Shown here: piece by piece, positions 33,716 through 45,914 of the stretch
Numbering within the stretch: position 1 is the stretch's first letter
How the letters are laid out: each line of letters begins with the position of its first letter
Origin: Aplectana chamaeleonis
Taxonomy: Eukaryota; Nematoda; Chromadorea; Rhabditida; Cosmocercidae
Assembly: GCA_029168955.1 (NCBI GenBank)
Contig: JAPDOI010000950.1
Location: 184,290-248,289, forward strand
Reading direction: 5' to 3'
DNA length: 64,000 nucleotides
Position numbers and translations under genes: made by a program
The notes under the pieces: generated by a model
Told to the model about the DNA's origin: nothing
The model's input: the letters and a program-made list of their open reading frames with translations, nothing else
The model's database searches: none

Positions 33716-36700
33716 TCATTTATTGAGCTTTTCGACTTTAATGTGGTCGCGATCTGTCCAATACTTGACGATTGCTCCGTTTTCGACGCTGATGCACACA
33801 CATATCTTGTAGCCATCTGCTTCATTGCACTCTCCGCTGCTGAACCCCTAAAATTTAATCATTTTTATTACTCCATTCAAAGTTATAGAATTGGGTTTTG
33901 CGGGCAACCGTTGCTAATCGGAGGTGATATGTCAAGGCAGCAGACAGGCTAGCGCACACTGTCGTGCTAATGTATTGTGCGGGTCACCGCGAGTGATAAG
34001 GCTGCAGACCATTGAGCACCATGCGCGAATTTGTGTGCGCCGCAAGAAATTCCATGATGGATCAGCGATTGAGACAGGCGCGCTGGCTACTGAGTGGTCG
34101 GTAGCCTCATCAGCAGCGGTGATCCTCAGTATATCGAGGTTTGATAAGGTCGGAAAAGTGTCGTATGGTGACGCCCAAACAGCGAAATTGAGCTAATAAT
34201 TCAAAACTGCGTCAAATTGGACGGGTGACAATCCATAGCATAAAAATGCATTCGAAGAGCTTGTCGTCATAGAAAAACCCTGAGGAAAAGAAAAACTTGC
34301 GAAAGTTCTAAGAGCTTGGCCTGAGCGGGAAGGGCTGGAATTGACGTTGCTGGAAAATGTCGAGAATCTCTTTCTATAGGGTTTGGAAGTAAACAAGTTT
34401 TTTGAAATATTGTGTCTTTTTTTTTGAATTTCGCAGTCAACAAATCCTTTCAGATATTGTGAAATCGTTCGATTAATGAAGTCACAGTTAAATTTTTGTA
34501 AAAATTGTTGTTATTGGATTTGGTAGTCAACGAAATCCTCGAAACGTTGCATACCTCTTTTAATTGGATTTGGTGGATAACAAGTACTTTCGAATGCTGT
34601 GAAATTAAATTGTCGCTAATGGATTCGCAGGCGCTCTACGAGTTATCAAAGTCAAATCACGCGCCAGAGCGAGTTCCGCTTTAAGAGTAAATCGGATCGA
34701 ATTAAAAGAGCGACAAACCTAGCAAAAGAAACAACACATATCGGCCCATTTTTTTTGCCGCGAAGGCCTTATTGGGACGTCACAAAATCTTCAGGATTAA
34801 GTCGCGTTGAGGCAGATCTGGTGCAAATTAGCTGCCCATTATACACGTTGAATAGAGAAAAGGTAGGTACTATGAAGTGAGCAGCAAGCCTGCGGTTCGA
34901 CCGTCACAGCGTGGGCTTGACGTTGATCAGAGGAACCCTCAATTTTTCTGATGCGTGATTTGACTTTAATAATTCACAGAATGCTTGCCAAATCCAGTTG
35001 CAACATTTTCACAACATTTGAAAGCATTTGTTAGCCACCAAATTCAAGTAAAAGAGTATCACAACTTTTCAATGATTTCGTTAGAACCAAATCCATTCGC
35101 CACAAAAACATAAAAAAATTTCTGAATAAAGTCATTAAATTTGCAAGGTAGAGACAAACGTCGAGCAGAGAAATATCGATTTTCATCATTATTGAGGCTA
35201 TTCCAGCGTGTGTGTAGGATCGATAAGGTCTCATAGAGTGTGATTTTTATCAGAAATTCCATTCACGTGTATAGCTCTTCTATACGCTTGTTCTTCTTCC
35301 ACATGACGGCTGGTGTCGATTAACTGTCATTGAAATGCTGCGTGCAGTTGTTGGACTCAAAAACATCGTGGCGAAATTATTTCCAGGAGACGGGATGGAA
35401 CCCGTAAGCCCCGGGTTGGTAGGTCGCCGTCTTGGACCCCTCGGCCAACTCGGTTCGATGGTGGTGTTGAAGGGATAGGTGATATAGCCCTAGCCATTTT
35501 CGTCGTTTCAACCTCATTTCAGGAAATGACTCAAAACTTTTCTCCACTTTTACTCTGGCAAATAGCAGGGTGTTTTTACGACTACACGGGAAGTAGTGTA
35601 ACAGATAAACATGGATATATGTGCAGTTCTGGGGTCGTATTCGCCAACAACCCGCCGAGGGTAGTCGAAGGGAAGCGGAAGGGATGATACCGCGCGCGGC
35701 AGAGGAGCAGATCAACCCATCTTACACCATGTAAGATGGAAATGCAAACTGTGTTACGTATCGATATCACTGCAAAAAGATAAAGATTCCATCGCGAAGC
35801 GGCCATTCTTCAGCTATGCTGTTCGAAAAATTCCGGCGGTCGCGAGGGAAGCCAAGGGAGGCGAGAGGTGGCCGTGGAGCGCGCGTTTTGTACTGAAATT
35901 TCACCTCATTTACTCTTCGACTACCCGGCGGGTACCCGGCGGGTTATTGGCGAATACGAACCCTGGAAATGCGGTCTGGTCCTTCCCTTGTAAGAAAGGC
36001 CCAACTGACTCCAATATGTGGTTGCTATACTGTAACAGCCAGGAGGTTGTACAGTCGTTCCCTGACCCGAATTCTGGACCACATTTGCGGACTACGGCTA
36101 TCGCTTCGTGCGACGCGAATAATCGTACTGGGATTACTTGGAACCGGCACGATTGACCCTTCTCCCAGCACGATTATCACGAGTTGCATGATGCAACTGC
36201 CGTAGTCCGCAAATGCGGACCGGAGTTTAGGCTAGAGAACGACAGTATGTGGGTGCGAAGAATATCTCACAATTCAGTTTGCTACTTTCATCTATGCTCT
36301 CCAACGCCATTCGTGACAAAATCGTGTTTTAGGAGTTTTTCACACTGCATAATAAAAAGTAAAGAGCCTTGAAGCACGCTCTCTGAAGCAGTTCTAGTTA
36401 TACTCTAGTGTTTCGCCACCGTTGGCTTTCGCAGAAGGTCTGGTATTGGTGAGATTTCCAGATTGACGAATACCAGACTTGCCGCGAAAGCAAGCAGCAA
36501 CGAAGCATTGAAGTACAACTAGGCTCTATGGAGACGATGAAGAGGCTCAAGACGGGCCAGGAAGCTGAGAGTACTGAGTTGCCATACCTTGGTTCTGCAA
36601 AGACCTCTGCACATTGCGTTTGCCAATTTGACGAGAGGCGGTAGATCCATGCTGGCACAGGTGGAAAGATAGAATGTGCAAATGGTGACGTCGAGCGACA

Positions 36701-36734
36701 CAAGTGTGAGAAAGCACAGTAGGAAACACTTCAT
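33716..36734 (-). CDS. ABF-like secreted CS-alpha-beta antimicrobial peptide, gene 2 (two exons)
   Basis: Exon 1 is 36734-36588 (49 codons, donor AAG/GTATGG). Exon 2 is 33847-33716 (acceptor AAATTTTAG, 43 codons plus TGA). The phase-0 join predicts 92 residues. The signal peptide begins MKCFLLCFLTLVSLDV. The mature part has CASMDLPPL, then MCRGLC, then GFSSGEC and KICVC, with the same C-x15-C-x3-C-x9-C-x8-C-x-C spacing as gene 3. Exon 2 is 132 nt, the same length as in gene 1. AATAAA overlaps the stop codon (33716-33711 on the minus strand) and is the likely polyadenylation signal. The 2.74-kb intron (33848-36587) contains MITEs at 35631-35963 and 36050-36247 and an inverted repeat at 34430-35135. 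Unlike the other two copies, the sequence just before the ATG (CTTTTGCGGAT) lacks an AG acceptor. Function as a secreted antimicrobial is inferred from family resemblance. Confidence 0.8.
34430..35135. repeat. Inverted array of GGATTTGGTAGTCAACGAAA-like units (in ABF-like gene 2 intron)
   Basis: Degenerate units of about 50-85 bp at 34430-34640 reappear reverse-complemented at 34985-35135. ATCAAAGTCAAATCACGC and its complement frame the centre (34648 and 34953). The ends of a single element are not clear. Confidence 0.5.
35631..35963. mobile_element. MITE of 333 bp with CCCGCCGGGTAGTCGAAG ends (in ABF-like gene 2 intron)
   Basis: The left end GGGGTCGTATTCGCCAACAA and the right end, inverted GGGTTCGTATTCGCCAATAA, are followed in both arms by CCCGCCG and GTAGTCGAAG. 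The right arm has a 12-bp internal duplication. Confidence 0.65.
36050..36247. mobile_element. Hairpin MITE, copy B (in ABF-like gene 2 intron)
   Basis: Same family and size as 19380-19576. Arms contain TACAGTCGTTC and CATTTGCGGACTACGGC. It lies in the intron, about 340 bases downstream of exon 1. Confidence 0.65.
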
Positions 36735-37140
36735 ATCCGCAAAAGCCTTCTTGTTGTGTGAAAGTTAAAGGCAGGGTGCACTAAAAAACTTGAAAGTGGA
36801 AGGCACGCTCGCAAATCTCATTCAACTATTGACATCAAGACAGTCGCACAGCCTGTAACAGAACTTTTCAGCCGCTTGAAATGTTTTACACGAGCCGAAA
36901 TGATCTTGTTTTAGTAACCTTGAGCAGCAGAGCGTGGAACTGCTCCAACTTCACTTGCCGAGCGACGCCTCCTAGTACAAATTGATTTATCGGTTACGGT
37001 CGTTCAGGCTCGTTTCTTAAATCTTCTAAAGACGTAGGCGTTCCGTTGGAGGCTGAAAAGTAGAATAATGCCGATATATCAATTACTTCTGTGCGCGCAC
37101 AGATTTGTCTTTAGCTAAACATCGAGAGTCCGCTCAGACA

Positions 37141-37345
37141 TGCTATGTTTTCTGAGAAATGGTGCAACATTTTTAACATGACTCATTAAGCAGCAGTGTA
37201 GTGTAATCTGTGGCAGTGAATGGTGTAGTAATATGGCAGTCGTGAATGTCAGCTTATTTTTAGGGCGTTTTGAGGGCGGAATGCACGCAGTCATGAATGT
37301 GCAACAATCATAAATGAAGGGCTGGCATATGCAGTTGTAAACACC
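37141..37345 (-). promoter_or_regulatory. Conserved upstream block of ABF-like gene 2
   Basis: Related to the blocks at 51660-51874 and 7957-8163. It contains the same CCCTCAAAACGCCCTAAAAA core on the minus strand (about 37257-37277). It is about 400-610 bases from the ATG because extra sequence (about 36770-37100) separates it from exon 1. Confidence 0.45.
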
Positions 37346-37367
37346 GCTAAGTACTCTATCTGTCTGA

Positions 37368-37496
37368 GGCCTCTTTCAGAGTTGGATCGCCGCGCGACGC
37401 GATGGGATGATAACCATAAGCATCGATGGAGATCACGTCGATCTGCATTCAGAACATGCCATCACGGCAATCAGCGATCGCACTCTGAAAGAGGCC
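37368..37496 (+). mobile_element. Small Harbinger-type MITE, copy 1 (129 bp)
   Basis: The ends GGCCTCTTTCAGAGT are inverted. It is flanked by TGA and TAA, a degraded 3-bp duplication. It contains GATCGCCGCGCGACGCGATG and GATGGAGATCACGTCGATC. The partner at 49976-50111 is inverted. Confidence 0.65.
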
Positions 37497-37705
37497 TAAG
37501 GCGGGGACAGGTTTGAGAGACGCGTGGATTACCTTTTCAGAAGTAAAATAATCGCAAAGCGGCCATCATAACGGGAAGCTTAAATCATGGGATCAGAAAT
37601 ACCGCTTACCCAGATTCTGTAACACTGATAGTGCTATCACCGATTTTCACAGCAATATCAGCGTTTTTGGAATGTCAGTAATGTAGTACGCATCATATTT
37701 AAAGC

Positions 37706-38149
37706 CAGCATACACGCTCGTCAACGTGGTCGAGATGGCTACGGAAATAGAATGGTATGGCTCAGAACATAACGCCTACGCATTCTGAGGCGTCAAAAAC
37801 GACCCAAAGTGTCGCTACACGACTAAAAAGTTGGCCCTGCCCCTGTATCTGCCCTCCCCCTGTATTTACTATTCTGCACCAGAACAGAGGTGCTGGGCCC
37901 TTTCCATCGTCGGCGATGTTTGTGGGTGGTACAATAAGTACAATAAGTAAACCACATACATCGACGAGGGTGGAAATAAACCAGCGCCTCTGTTTTGGAG
38001 CAGAACAGCAAACTTGGGGGGAGAGCAGATACAGGGGCGGCTTTGTGGATCGTTTTCGACGCTTCAAAATGCGTAAGCGTTGTGTTCTGAGCCATACAAT
38101 TCTATTTCCGTAGTTATCTCAATTACGTTTACGAACTTGTATGCTGCCT
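37706..38149. mobile_element. Long hairpin MITE, 444 bp, arms of about 210 bp
   Basis: The arms are near-complementary along their length: CTACGGAAATAGAATGGTAT then GGCTCAGAACA, and CCTCTGTTYTGGWGCAGAA, in both. The outer part (CAGCATACA...) is more diverged. It can form an extended double-stranded RNA if transcribed. Confidence 0.8.
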
Positions 38150-39413
38150 GTGATGGATGGTCCACCTCATTTATTCTGTTCATAGCTTCGAGCTACTCAA
38201 AAGCTTCAAGGCTCCAAAATTGTCAGGCTGTTAAAGGCATCGTACGCACTGAAATCTACATCCCCGTTTTTAGCGTTTTTGCGCCTTTAGTAGCCTAAAG
38301 TTCCGGAAACCCTCATCAAAAACCTAAATATAGGAAATTCTGACGAACCCCCACCCGCGCTCTTCAGAAATATTTGGAAATACACATGTTCTATTTTTCA
38401 CAGAAAAAAAATACACCTGGAATCGTTGAAAAAGTCAACTAGAACTGTATGGAAAACACCCCCTTACCCGATCAAAAAATTGGACAATTAAACGTGCTGT
38501 TTTTTTGGGAAAATTCCGACCGATATTTAAAAAAAGTGGGCACTACTACGGGCTGTTTTTTTTTACAAAAGACCCAGTTGGAATATGGAAAAAAATTTAA
38601 AAAGAAAACCAAAATACATCCCGCCAGCGGCCTTTTGAAACTCAATTTAAAAGGAGTGGCTACTGGCGTTATTGACGACTAACACCAAAGGTCGTCCCTC
38701 TGCCATTCTTTTTATTTCAGGCATAACTTCCTCCAGCCAATTATCATACAGCTCAGCATCTTTAACTCCATAGTAGTCTCCGACGCTGTTTTTTTTCACT
38801 CGCAAGGATTTTTTTACGGATTTCGACAGGAGAACATCTTACTAGGTGTATCTAGAATCGCTCAGGATCATCTGCTAGACCAGGTATGGCCTGTGAGAAA
38901 GAATCCGACAATTTGAGGGGCGGTAGTTGCTTAGACAAAAACTCCTCTGCTTGTTTTTCTCGTCAGAGGTTCGAATAGAAAAAAATAGAAAATGCGCACG
39001 TGCCATAATTCAGACAAAAAATTGAATTGTTATTCTATAAAACTCTTCTCTCTCAATTCCACAATTATTTCAATCTAGTTTTGACTTTGTAGTCCTTCCT
39101 GATCTCCTTCCGCTTCCTACTTGTCGATTCTTGCGTTTGTTGATGATTTTCTTCCGTTTCCAGAAGTTATAAAAAAATCTTTGCACACAGCTGTTGTAGG
39201 TGGTACCGATACCAGTGATGGTAGGACGCCGACCGCGTAGAAGAAGGAGGCTAACAGTGCGACTCTGCATCCGACGTGATCGGTGGCCGCCCTGTAGATC
39301 GACTGAATCCTTTTAATTCGTCTGGCAGCATTCATCTTCTGCTTTTCGGGCTCGACTATTACGATTACCGTTTTCTCGAACGGAAACGAAAAAAATCATA
39401 TTATCTGGTCACC

Positions 39414-39573
39414 CCTAGTGAAACCAATTTTTCTTTGCCGAAGGAGGCTTGCATTAGGCCATTGGTATACTTCAGCGACAGCAGGTCGCCGGCGACGGAC
39501 ACGGCGACGGAGTCTTCGTCGCCGCATTGAATTCCACGCGCTTTTGCGGACTGACATTTCCGCACGCGCGCAT
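39414..39573 (-). CDS. Possible coding exon, unassigned
   Basis: After an acceptor-like CTTTGCTGTGCAG the minus strand reads RVRKCQSAKARGIQCG then DEDSVAVSVAGDLLSLKYTN, with coding-like third-position GC. It ends before a weak GTGACC donor. A possible next exon lies at 39070-39310, where two frames are open and I cannot choose. No family recognised. Confidence 0.2.
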
Positions 39574-40785
39574 CTGCACAGCAAAGAAAAAAATCGATTA
39601 TGGTCATGCCATCACAGTTTATGTGGGATTCCGTGACATTTCCAATTGTTTTCACATTCTGTCACAATATGATCATCATTACAGTCGTTTTAACCATCCC
39701 TGTTTCTAGTTAGTAGTTGGGGAAGCGGAAAATCTAGTTTCAAAGAAGAGGCAAATCCATACATTCGACAGCCTAGACAAATGTATAAATAAAAAGAACG
39801 GTTCATAAGTAATTGAATGGAATAATGACAGCACATAAATTCCCAATTGAAAAAAAACTGCAGGTAAAAAACTAAACCGAAACGTACAAAACTATAACGT
39901 CTTTTGATGTCACTATACTGTCCATGGTATGCCAAAATTACATAAAACAGCATGAACTAGATAAATATGTGGAGTCCAAGGGAGCCAGCGACAGCCCGTC
40001 GCTGTGCGCAGCACGGGGGCACGCAAACTGATCCCGCGGCCGACTCTGCCATAGCACCGGTGCTGGTCCCGACACGATGAGTGATAGTTGTCGAAACCTG
40101 TCGCTGCAGCGACAGGGAGGTATACCGATGGCCTTAAGCGAAATTTATTAATAGAGCGTTGAGGCAAAGGAGATAGTCTCAACCAAAGGTTCTTGCCTTT
40201 CAGTTGAGCACCAACAATTACTAGAGTGTCAAATGTAGAGCGATATAAAAAATTCTATCTTAACACACTGAAATAAAAGCGTGTGCATAAGTTCTTCAAC
40301 TCGATCGACTTCTAAATTGTCAAAGATTTTCGGAAATGAGCATTTCTCGTCATCTCTGCTTTTAATACTAACTCAGACTTTCGAGATTCGGAAAAATAAA
40401 GGTAGTCGGAAACCTGATCACGCGATTATTCGAAGAAGCGAGTCATTCCACACAATTTCAAGAATCGTATAAGTTGAAAACTCGAATACTCCTAAACTTG
40501 GAGAGCCGAGTTGCATACTCGAAAACTCGATTATTCCTAATTTTGAAAACCCTAGTTAGTCGTAAACTCGATTATTCGAAAAAAAATCGACTAGTTGAGG
40601 TATACATACTTGGCGTATGAAGACCATTACACAAGTGGCTGTATGTACCTGACAGGGACTGCGTACCTGGTTATTTCAAACAACGTTTGAGGTTTACGAT
40701 TGCTAAATGACACTAAAACCCTACTTTAACTTGTAAAACAAAAACATTATATTCGTGTTCCCGAAACAAAGTTTTCACAATACAC

Positions 40786-41046
40786 TTGGGTTGGGCTTCT
40801 GTTGACCCGAATTCGAAAGGGAAGGTTCAGAATTGGAAAACTGAAATTTCCGGCCACGAGAAAACGAGTTTTTCGACTAGACCGTGTTTAGAGGATTTTT
40901 CGGGGGCACCAAACAAGGAGAAGGAGTCGTTTTACAGCTTTTCAGATAATAGCGACGATTACGGTCTGCCTTTAAAGGAATTCAGCTATCGCGAACTACT
41001 AAAAAGCGTCTATAACTCCACTCCGGGAAGTGCGCAAAAAATATGA
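40786..41046 (+). CDS. Possible C-terminal exon, unassigned (86 codons to TGA)
   Basis: An open frame without an ATG at its start encodes a polar peptide containing ESFYSFSDNSDDYGLPLKEF and SYRELLKSVYNSTPGS, which looks like real coding sequence. No clear acceptor or upstream exon is seen, and no domain recognised. The stretch 38150-40780 otherwise shows only low-complexity and degenerate sequence. Confidence 0.25.
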   Translation: MGWASVDPNSKGKVQNWKTEISGHEKTSFSTRPCLEDFSGAPNKEKESFYSFSDNSDDYGLPLKEFSYRELLKSVYNSTPGSAQKI

Positions 41047-41134
41047 GAGTCAGATTCTAATCTTATTTCGAAAATGTTCCTACAATGAATTAAAACGTTC
41101 AAAAAGATCGCTTTATCCACATTCTCTTTTCTTT

Positions 41135-41440
41135 TAAAGGCATCGTTCGCGCTTAAAACCTCATTCCATTTTTCAGGCTTAATGTCATGACTGAGCCCGG
41201 TACTACACCACACCTGTGAGCTTCTGCGAGTCAAAAACCTAGAGTGATGAGCTTAGAAGGGGTTAGAGATGAGGGACCGCCACCAGTTCTCACCGGCCAT
41301 CTAGCACTTTTTGACAGATTGTTGTTGCAACCGTCAAACGACATGAAAAAAAGTAACGGCACAAACTCCACATGCAAAAGAAAATGACAGTGACGAGGTC
41401 TATAAAAACCTTTGAAAAAAAATCATTTTGGCGCTTAATT
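41135..41440 (+). mobile_element. AGGCATCGT-tip MITE, one end only
   Basis: Starts AAAGGCATCGTTCGCGCTTA. It then shares ATCTAGCACTTTTT and AAAATGACAGTGACGAGG with 45463-45910. The other tip is missing. Confidence 0.55.
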
Positions 41441-41784
41441 CTGATCCATGGGTGGTTTTTTTTCGGTGGACGAGCGTCGCTGTTGGCGAGCGGCGCGCAC
41501 GTGGATGGATGACTCAGTATCCAGTGATTAGGTGGTCACGTGCAGATGGTTTTTCAATCCTTTCCTCTGAATAATAATCGGTTTTGACTCGCATGATCCG
41601 ACCCATTGCGTCACGTGATTCCGCAGGGCTTTCATTGTTGTCAAATCAAAAGCCGAGGCCATACTTTCAGCGGCAAGCGACGCCATGCAATGCTGATCAT
41701 CAGTATCAACCGAAAATAAAATTGTTTGACTTTTGAAAATTTAGCTTTCAAGCGAATTTCCGGCCACCGATTCTGTGCATTACG

Positions 41785-42030
41785 ACGCGATTGGTGGCCA
41801 CCTATCCATTCGATTTAATTCCCTACTCTACCACTTCACTCACCTTCACACCTGTTTTTGTGTATTGTTTGCCTCGCACCGCGTCATCTTCTCAAACGGT
41901 TCGGGCTTGGGATAACCAAACGAATGGATGAAGCTTGAGAGAATCTTCTGCGGATCGGCATCGCCTACCAAAGGAAAGAATGCGAGGATGTTCTGGTAAG
42001 ACTAGTTTTGAAATATATAACTTTTCGTAT
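41785..42030 (+). repeat. Direct duplication of about 250 bp, copy 1
   Basis: CGACGCGATTGGTGGCC, CCTACTCTACC-CTTCACTCA, ATGGATGAAGCT and GACTAG-TTGAAATATATAAC match 43290-43556. The short frame starting ATGGATGAAGC is closed at once by TGA here. Confidence 0.65.
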
Positions 42031-42506
42031 TCAACACCCTAGATTACCCCTACATGAAAGTTTTGAGTGGAATAAGGAAAGTTTTTTTTCAAACCTGTAA
42101 GGTGATGATAACAGGGAATATAGAACAGAGAATAAAGGGAAAACAGCTGTCGCAGGCCAAGCAGACAAGGGGGGGGTTTGATGCGTGCGGCTGCGCAACG
42201 GCACCGCCCATCGACACCACCCGAGCCGTGGCGTGTTGTGCTAAAGTCCATGAGGCCGCTGATAAGCGAACAGGGAAATTATTCGACGTTCGCCAGTCTC
42301 TCTGGGGGGGGGGGGGTTCTCTCACCTCCTAGAGAATTCCTTTCTGTATAGGGTAGGATTCTCAGCCGCTGATTGATTGCCCATTTCCTGCCAGCCATCA
42401 TTCTCTGCGTTGAGCGCCTCGTCTTCGTCCACTGTCTCTAAGTAGTCCCCCAGTTGCTGACAGTCCGCCACCATCGCTCTGATACCACATCGCCTTGGAC
42501 GTTCTG

Positions 42507-42612
42507 CTGCCAGCTCGCCTCTGCCTATTGCTGCCATCTCGCCTTTGTGTTGGTGCTGCTAGCTCTCCTCTTCTCAGTGCTGCCAGCCGTTGTATTCGCC
42601 TCCTGCCTGCAG
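42507..42612 (+). repeat. 24-25-bp minisatellite, four units
   Basis: GCTGCCAGCTCGCCTCTGCC-like units run head to tail, next to G homopolymer tracts at 42172 and 42305. Confidence 0.5.
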
Positions 42613-43289
42613 CCACTCCCGTCTAGTGCCAGCGTTGAGGGGGGCCCGTATAGTGGTGCGAGTGACCCGTTAATTGTTTCTATTCGGAATTTCTTAGAGG
42701 GTGTCCCGGAAAATTTCGGAAAGTGGTTAGGGGAGTAGGCTGTGTAGGGACATAGCTGAAACTCATCTCGCGCACACGACTTCTGGGAAAATCAACTTCA
42801 CTCGTTTCGGTTACCAGTAGCATCTAGTGATCTATTAGTAGGATTCCTTTGTTCTTGTTGTTTGTTATTAAGCTCGTTTGGAATAAATTATTGTTATTTT
42901 TATCGCGTTATCTACTTGGTTCACAGGGTTCCAAATCCTACAATTTCTAGTTTAATCATCTTACTCACATTTTTCTCGGGTAACTACTTTTTTCGAAACC
43001 GAACTAACCACCCCATAAGTTGCTCCGATGTCATACCCCATTCAGAATTTTCAAGTTGGTATCCCGGTTTCTCTCATGGATACTTGATTTCTCGGTGGGT
43101 GGCCGCCATCTTTGCAGCTGCTGGTCCAATAGACACGCCTCACTCATAACTGCGTGGCATCCCGCTATCAGTAGCGCCGCAGTGACGTGAGGCGGTCAAG
43201 CAGTCGTATGTGAGGTGTGAGTGTACAATCGACTCACAAGCAGGGTGGCAGCAGTAACAGCGCAGTCGCCGCCGAATCTGTGCCGCCCG

Positions 43290-43556
43290 ACGCGATTGGT
43301 GGCGGCCCGACATATCGATTTAATCTCCTACTCTACCCCTTCACTCATCTTCACACCTTTTGTGTATTTTTCCCTCGGACTGAGTCATTTTTTTGAAAGA
43401 CTTGGGTTCGGTATAAACAATCGGTTTTCAAAATTTGGAAACTAATGGATGAAGCTGGAGAGAACGTTCCTGCGGATTGTCGTTCGCCTACCAAACGAAA
43501 AGAATCCGAGAATGTTCTGGTCAGACTAGACTTGAAATATATAACTTGTAGAGCCG
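43290..43556 (+). repeat. Direct duplication of about 250 bp, copy 2
   Basis: Second copy of 41785-42030. Here the ATG at 43445 opens a 47-codon frame to 43588 (MDEAGENVPADCRSPTKRKE...), not kept in copy 1. Upstream (43090-43290) is GC-rich. I cannot tell whether this is a gene remnant or a repeat. Confidence 0.55.
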
Positions 43557-44377
43557 TGCTGAAGTCACAATTTCTGAAAATGAATTAAAATAAATATCGG
43601 GTGTTCGCTCGTAAATTATTTGCCTTTGAAGATTTTCTACACCCTACACGATGACCTACAAGTGTGTGCTTCATGCCGTAAGTAAGTGCGTCTCTAAGTT
43701 TTCCAACTCTTCCCTGTATTCTTACAACAATAAGTCGGAATTTTGGGAGCAGCAGGTCGTTGTGCTGGTGCCTGGGATATACTCAACCAGTCCGATGAAG
43801 AGACTTAGAAGGTAACTTGGACGATTTTCCGTGACCTATGAGATTCGGCACTTTTAGGAAGGTAGGAGGTGTGTGTGCAAACCAGCGCTTCTTTTGTTTA
43901 ACAGAGCAATTCTGGTCACCTATTACATTCTGATAGGCCAATCACTTCAACAGGCACCGCGATTTATACGCCCCTTTGCGGAAGCAAATAGCGATAACGA
44001 TGAGAAGAACTGCTACTTGAAAGCTGTTTTATTAGTGTGAGACAAAGAACTATTCATTGTGATACAAAATTATTATGCAACTCTTCAACTCCTATTTTCA
44101 AGGGCCCTCCTTGTTTTTAAAAACTATTTTGAAATTTCAGCCTCACCGTGTCAATTTTTTTTCGCGCCCCCTTCATGGAGAACCGGTCACTGTCAAGGAC
44201 ATAATGCATGTGGTTATTGTATATTAATTATTACGAATAAGTTTCAAGGACTCAGCTAAACATCTGAATCGTTGTGTTTCTAGATATTCCACACTTTTCT
44301 TATTGTTGTAGTCGGCGAGGGAGCTGTGCAGCGCCAATTTATTTTGGAAGGGCAATTTGCCCTGAAGTAGATGAGGT

Positions 44378-44488
44378 ACCTCTACTCACTATGAGGGACA
44401 CAGCTGACAGGAACAAATGACGAGCAAAGTGCAAATAAGCCGAACCCGCGAACTCGTGGGACAGACGCTAGGAGGAAGAATAAGGGAC
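44378..44488 (+). mobile_element. RTE 3' end fragment
   Basis: Closely matches 25574-25678 (ACTCACTATGAGGGACAC, CGCGAACTCGTGGGACAGAC) and ends GGAGGAAGAA. Only the last 35 codons and the tail remain. Confidence 0.85.
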
Positions 44489-44892
44489 ACGACACAGATC
44501 AGGTTTCGTATAATTCAATTTGGAAATAATAAGTAATACAGTGTTCCTCTCTTGTAGTGCTCATTTGCCCATTATCCATATCTCTTCTGGAAGCTCTCAG
44601 TATATAGCCCTCGTACTGCGGAAGAGTCCACCCGTTTGTGTTATGTCATCTATGCAAGATGAAATTCACCCGTGGGTCCGATTTCATTATGAGGTCGACC
44701 CAGCGACAAACAACATTCGATCCGCCTCACTTTTTTGGTGAACATCAAAGTTACATGCTGCTGCGAATGAAAGAAATTGCCGGAATACTATGCAGTAACA
44801 AATAGTGGTGAGCGTCATGCACACCTCCAACCTCCCACCAATAATCGAAGCCTTCCACAGGTGATGTGTCATCGGAAGATCAGGGACGCGCT

Positions 44893-45415
44893 CGGATGAA
44901 ACGGAGAGCAACTACGGGCATCATGTGTGACAAGAAGCTTCCACTCCGTATCAAATAAAAAATTTACAAGGCGATGGTGCGATCGATCGCGCTCTACGCC
45001 AGTGAATGCTGGCCGACTACTAAAGCTGTCAAACAGTCCTTACACACCTTGGAGATGAGAATGCTCAGGTGGCCATTGGGTATCAGTCTGAGGGATCGGG
45101 TCACGAACGATACTGTGCATGCCATCTCCGGAGTTGCATCAATTCCTAAAAAGATGAAAGGAGCCCGCCTGAGATGGTTTGAACATGTGCAACGGAAAGA
45201 TGCTAGTTCCGTGGTAAAAACTGTCCTCACTATGGAGCTGGCTGGTGCTAGGCCACGAGGCAGACCGAAACCGCGCTGGCTCGATCGCGTAAAAAAACCG
45301 ACATGGCTTGAGCACACCTCACTCTGAGAGACGCAACTGGCAGGAAGAAGTGGAGGACAAGAACGAAACAAGCGGACCCTACATTACCGTGGGGCAAACA
45401 CTAGGAAGAAGAAGA
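44893..45415 (+). mobile_element. RTE 3' fragment, 523 bp
   Basis: Encodes KRRATTGIMCDKKLPLRI, then after a stop YASECWPTTKAVKQSLHTLE, RLRWFEHVQRKD and RPKPRWLDRVKK, and ends in GAAGAAGAAGAA. This is the C-terminal region of RTE ORF2, 5'-truncated. Confidence 0.85.
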
Positions 45416-45462
45416 ATTACGTGAAAGGAGGAGATGGAAGTGAAAATGTACGGAATGGTTCT

Positions 45463-45910
45463 TAGGCATCGTGCTCGCTGAAAATCATTTCCAATTTTTT
45501 GTATACAGTCAAACGACTCTAGCTAACTGACAACACCCACGAAACTTGAGACTCTAAAAATGAGCTCCTTAGAAGTTATGACTACTTAAAAACTGCTGTG
45601 TGGTCGATCATCTAGCACTTTTTTAATGAATGTTGATGCGACCTCCAAGCAACATGGAAAACATTCATGGCGCGACCTCCTCATGCAGGAAAACTTGGAA
45701 AATGACAGTGACCAGGCCTCCAAATGCAGAAAAACTTCAAGAACGATTTTGACGCAAAATTCAAATTAAATTTAACAGTGTATACAAACTAATTCTTCTT
45801 CACAATTGAAGGTTTTTTACGGGCTCTTTTGTCATTTCCTGTCACTAAAGAGGCCAAGCTATACAAAAGCATGGAAAAATAATATGTGGTTTTCGGCGTA
45901 GACGATGCCT
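45463..45910 (+). mobile_element. AGGCATCGT-tip MITE, both ends present
   Basis: Left AGGCATCGTGCTCGCTGAAA, right inverted AGGCATCGTCTACGCCGAAA. The interior matches 41135-41440. The tip alone also occurs at 38234 (AAAGGCATCGTACGCACTGA). Confidence 0.65.
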
Positions 45911-45914
45911 CTAA

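Noticed and set aside
36288..36344. Alternative second exon for ABF-like gene 2 (acceptor TTATTATGCAG, 18 codons)
   Set aside because: It is in phase and adds a cysteine, but the exon at 33847-33716 completes the six-cysteine pattern and is conserved in the other two genes.
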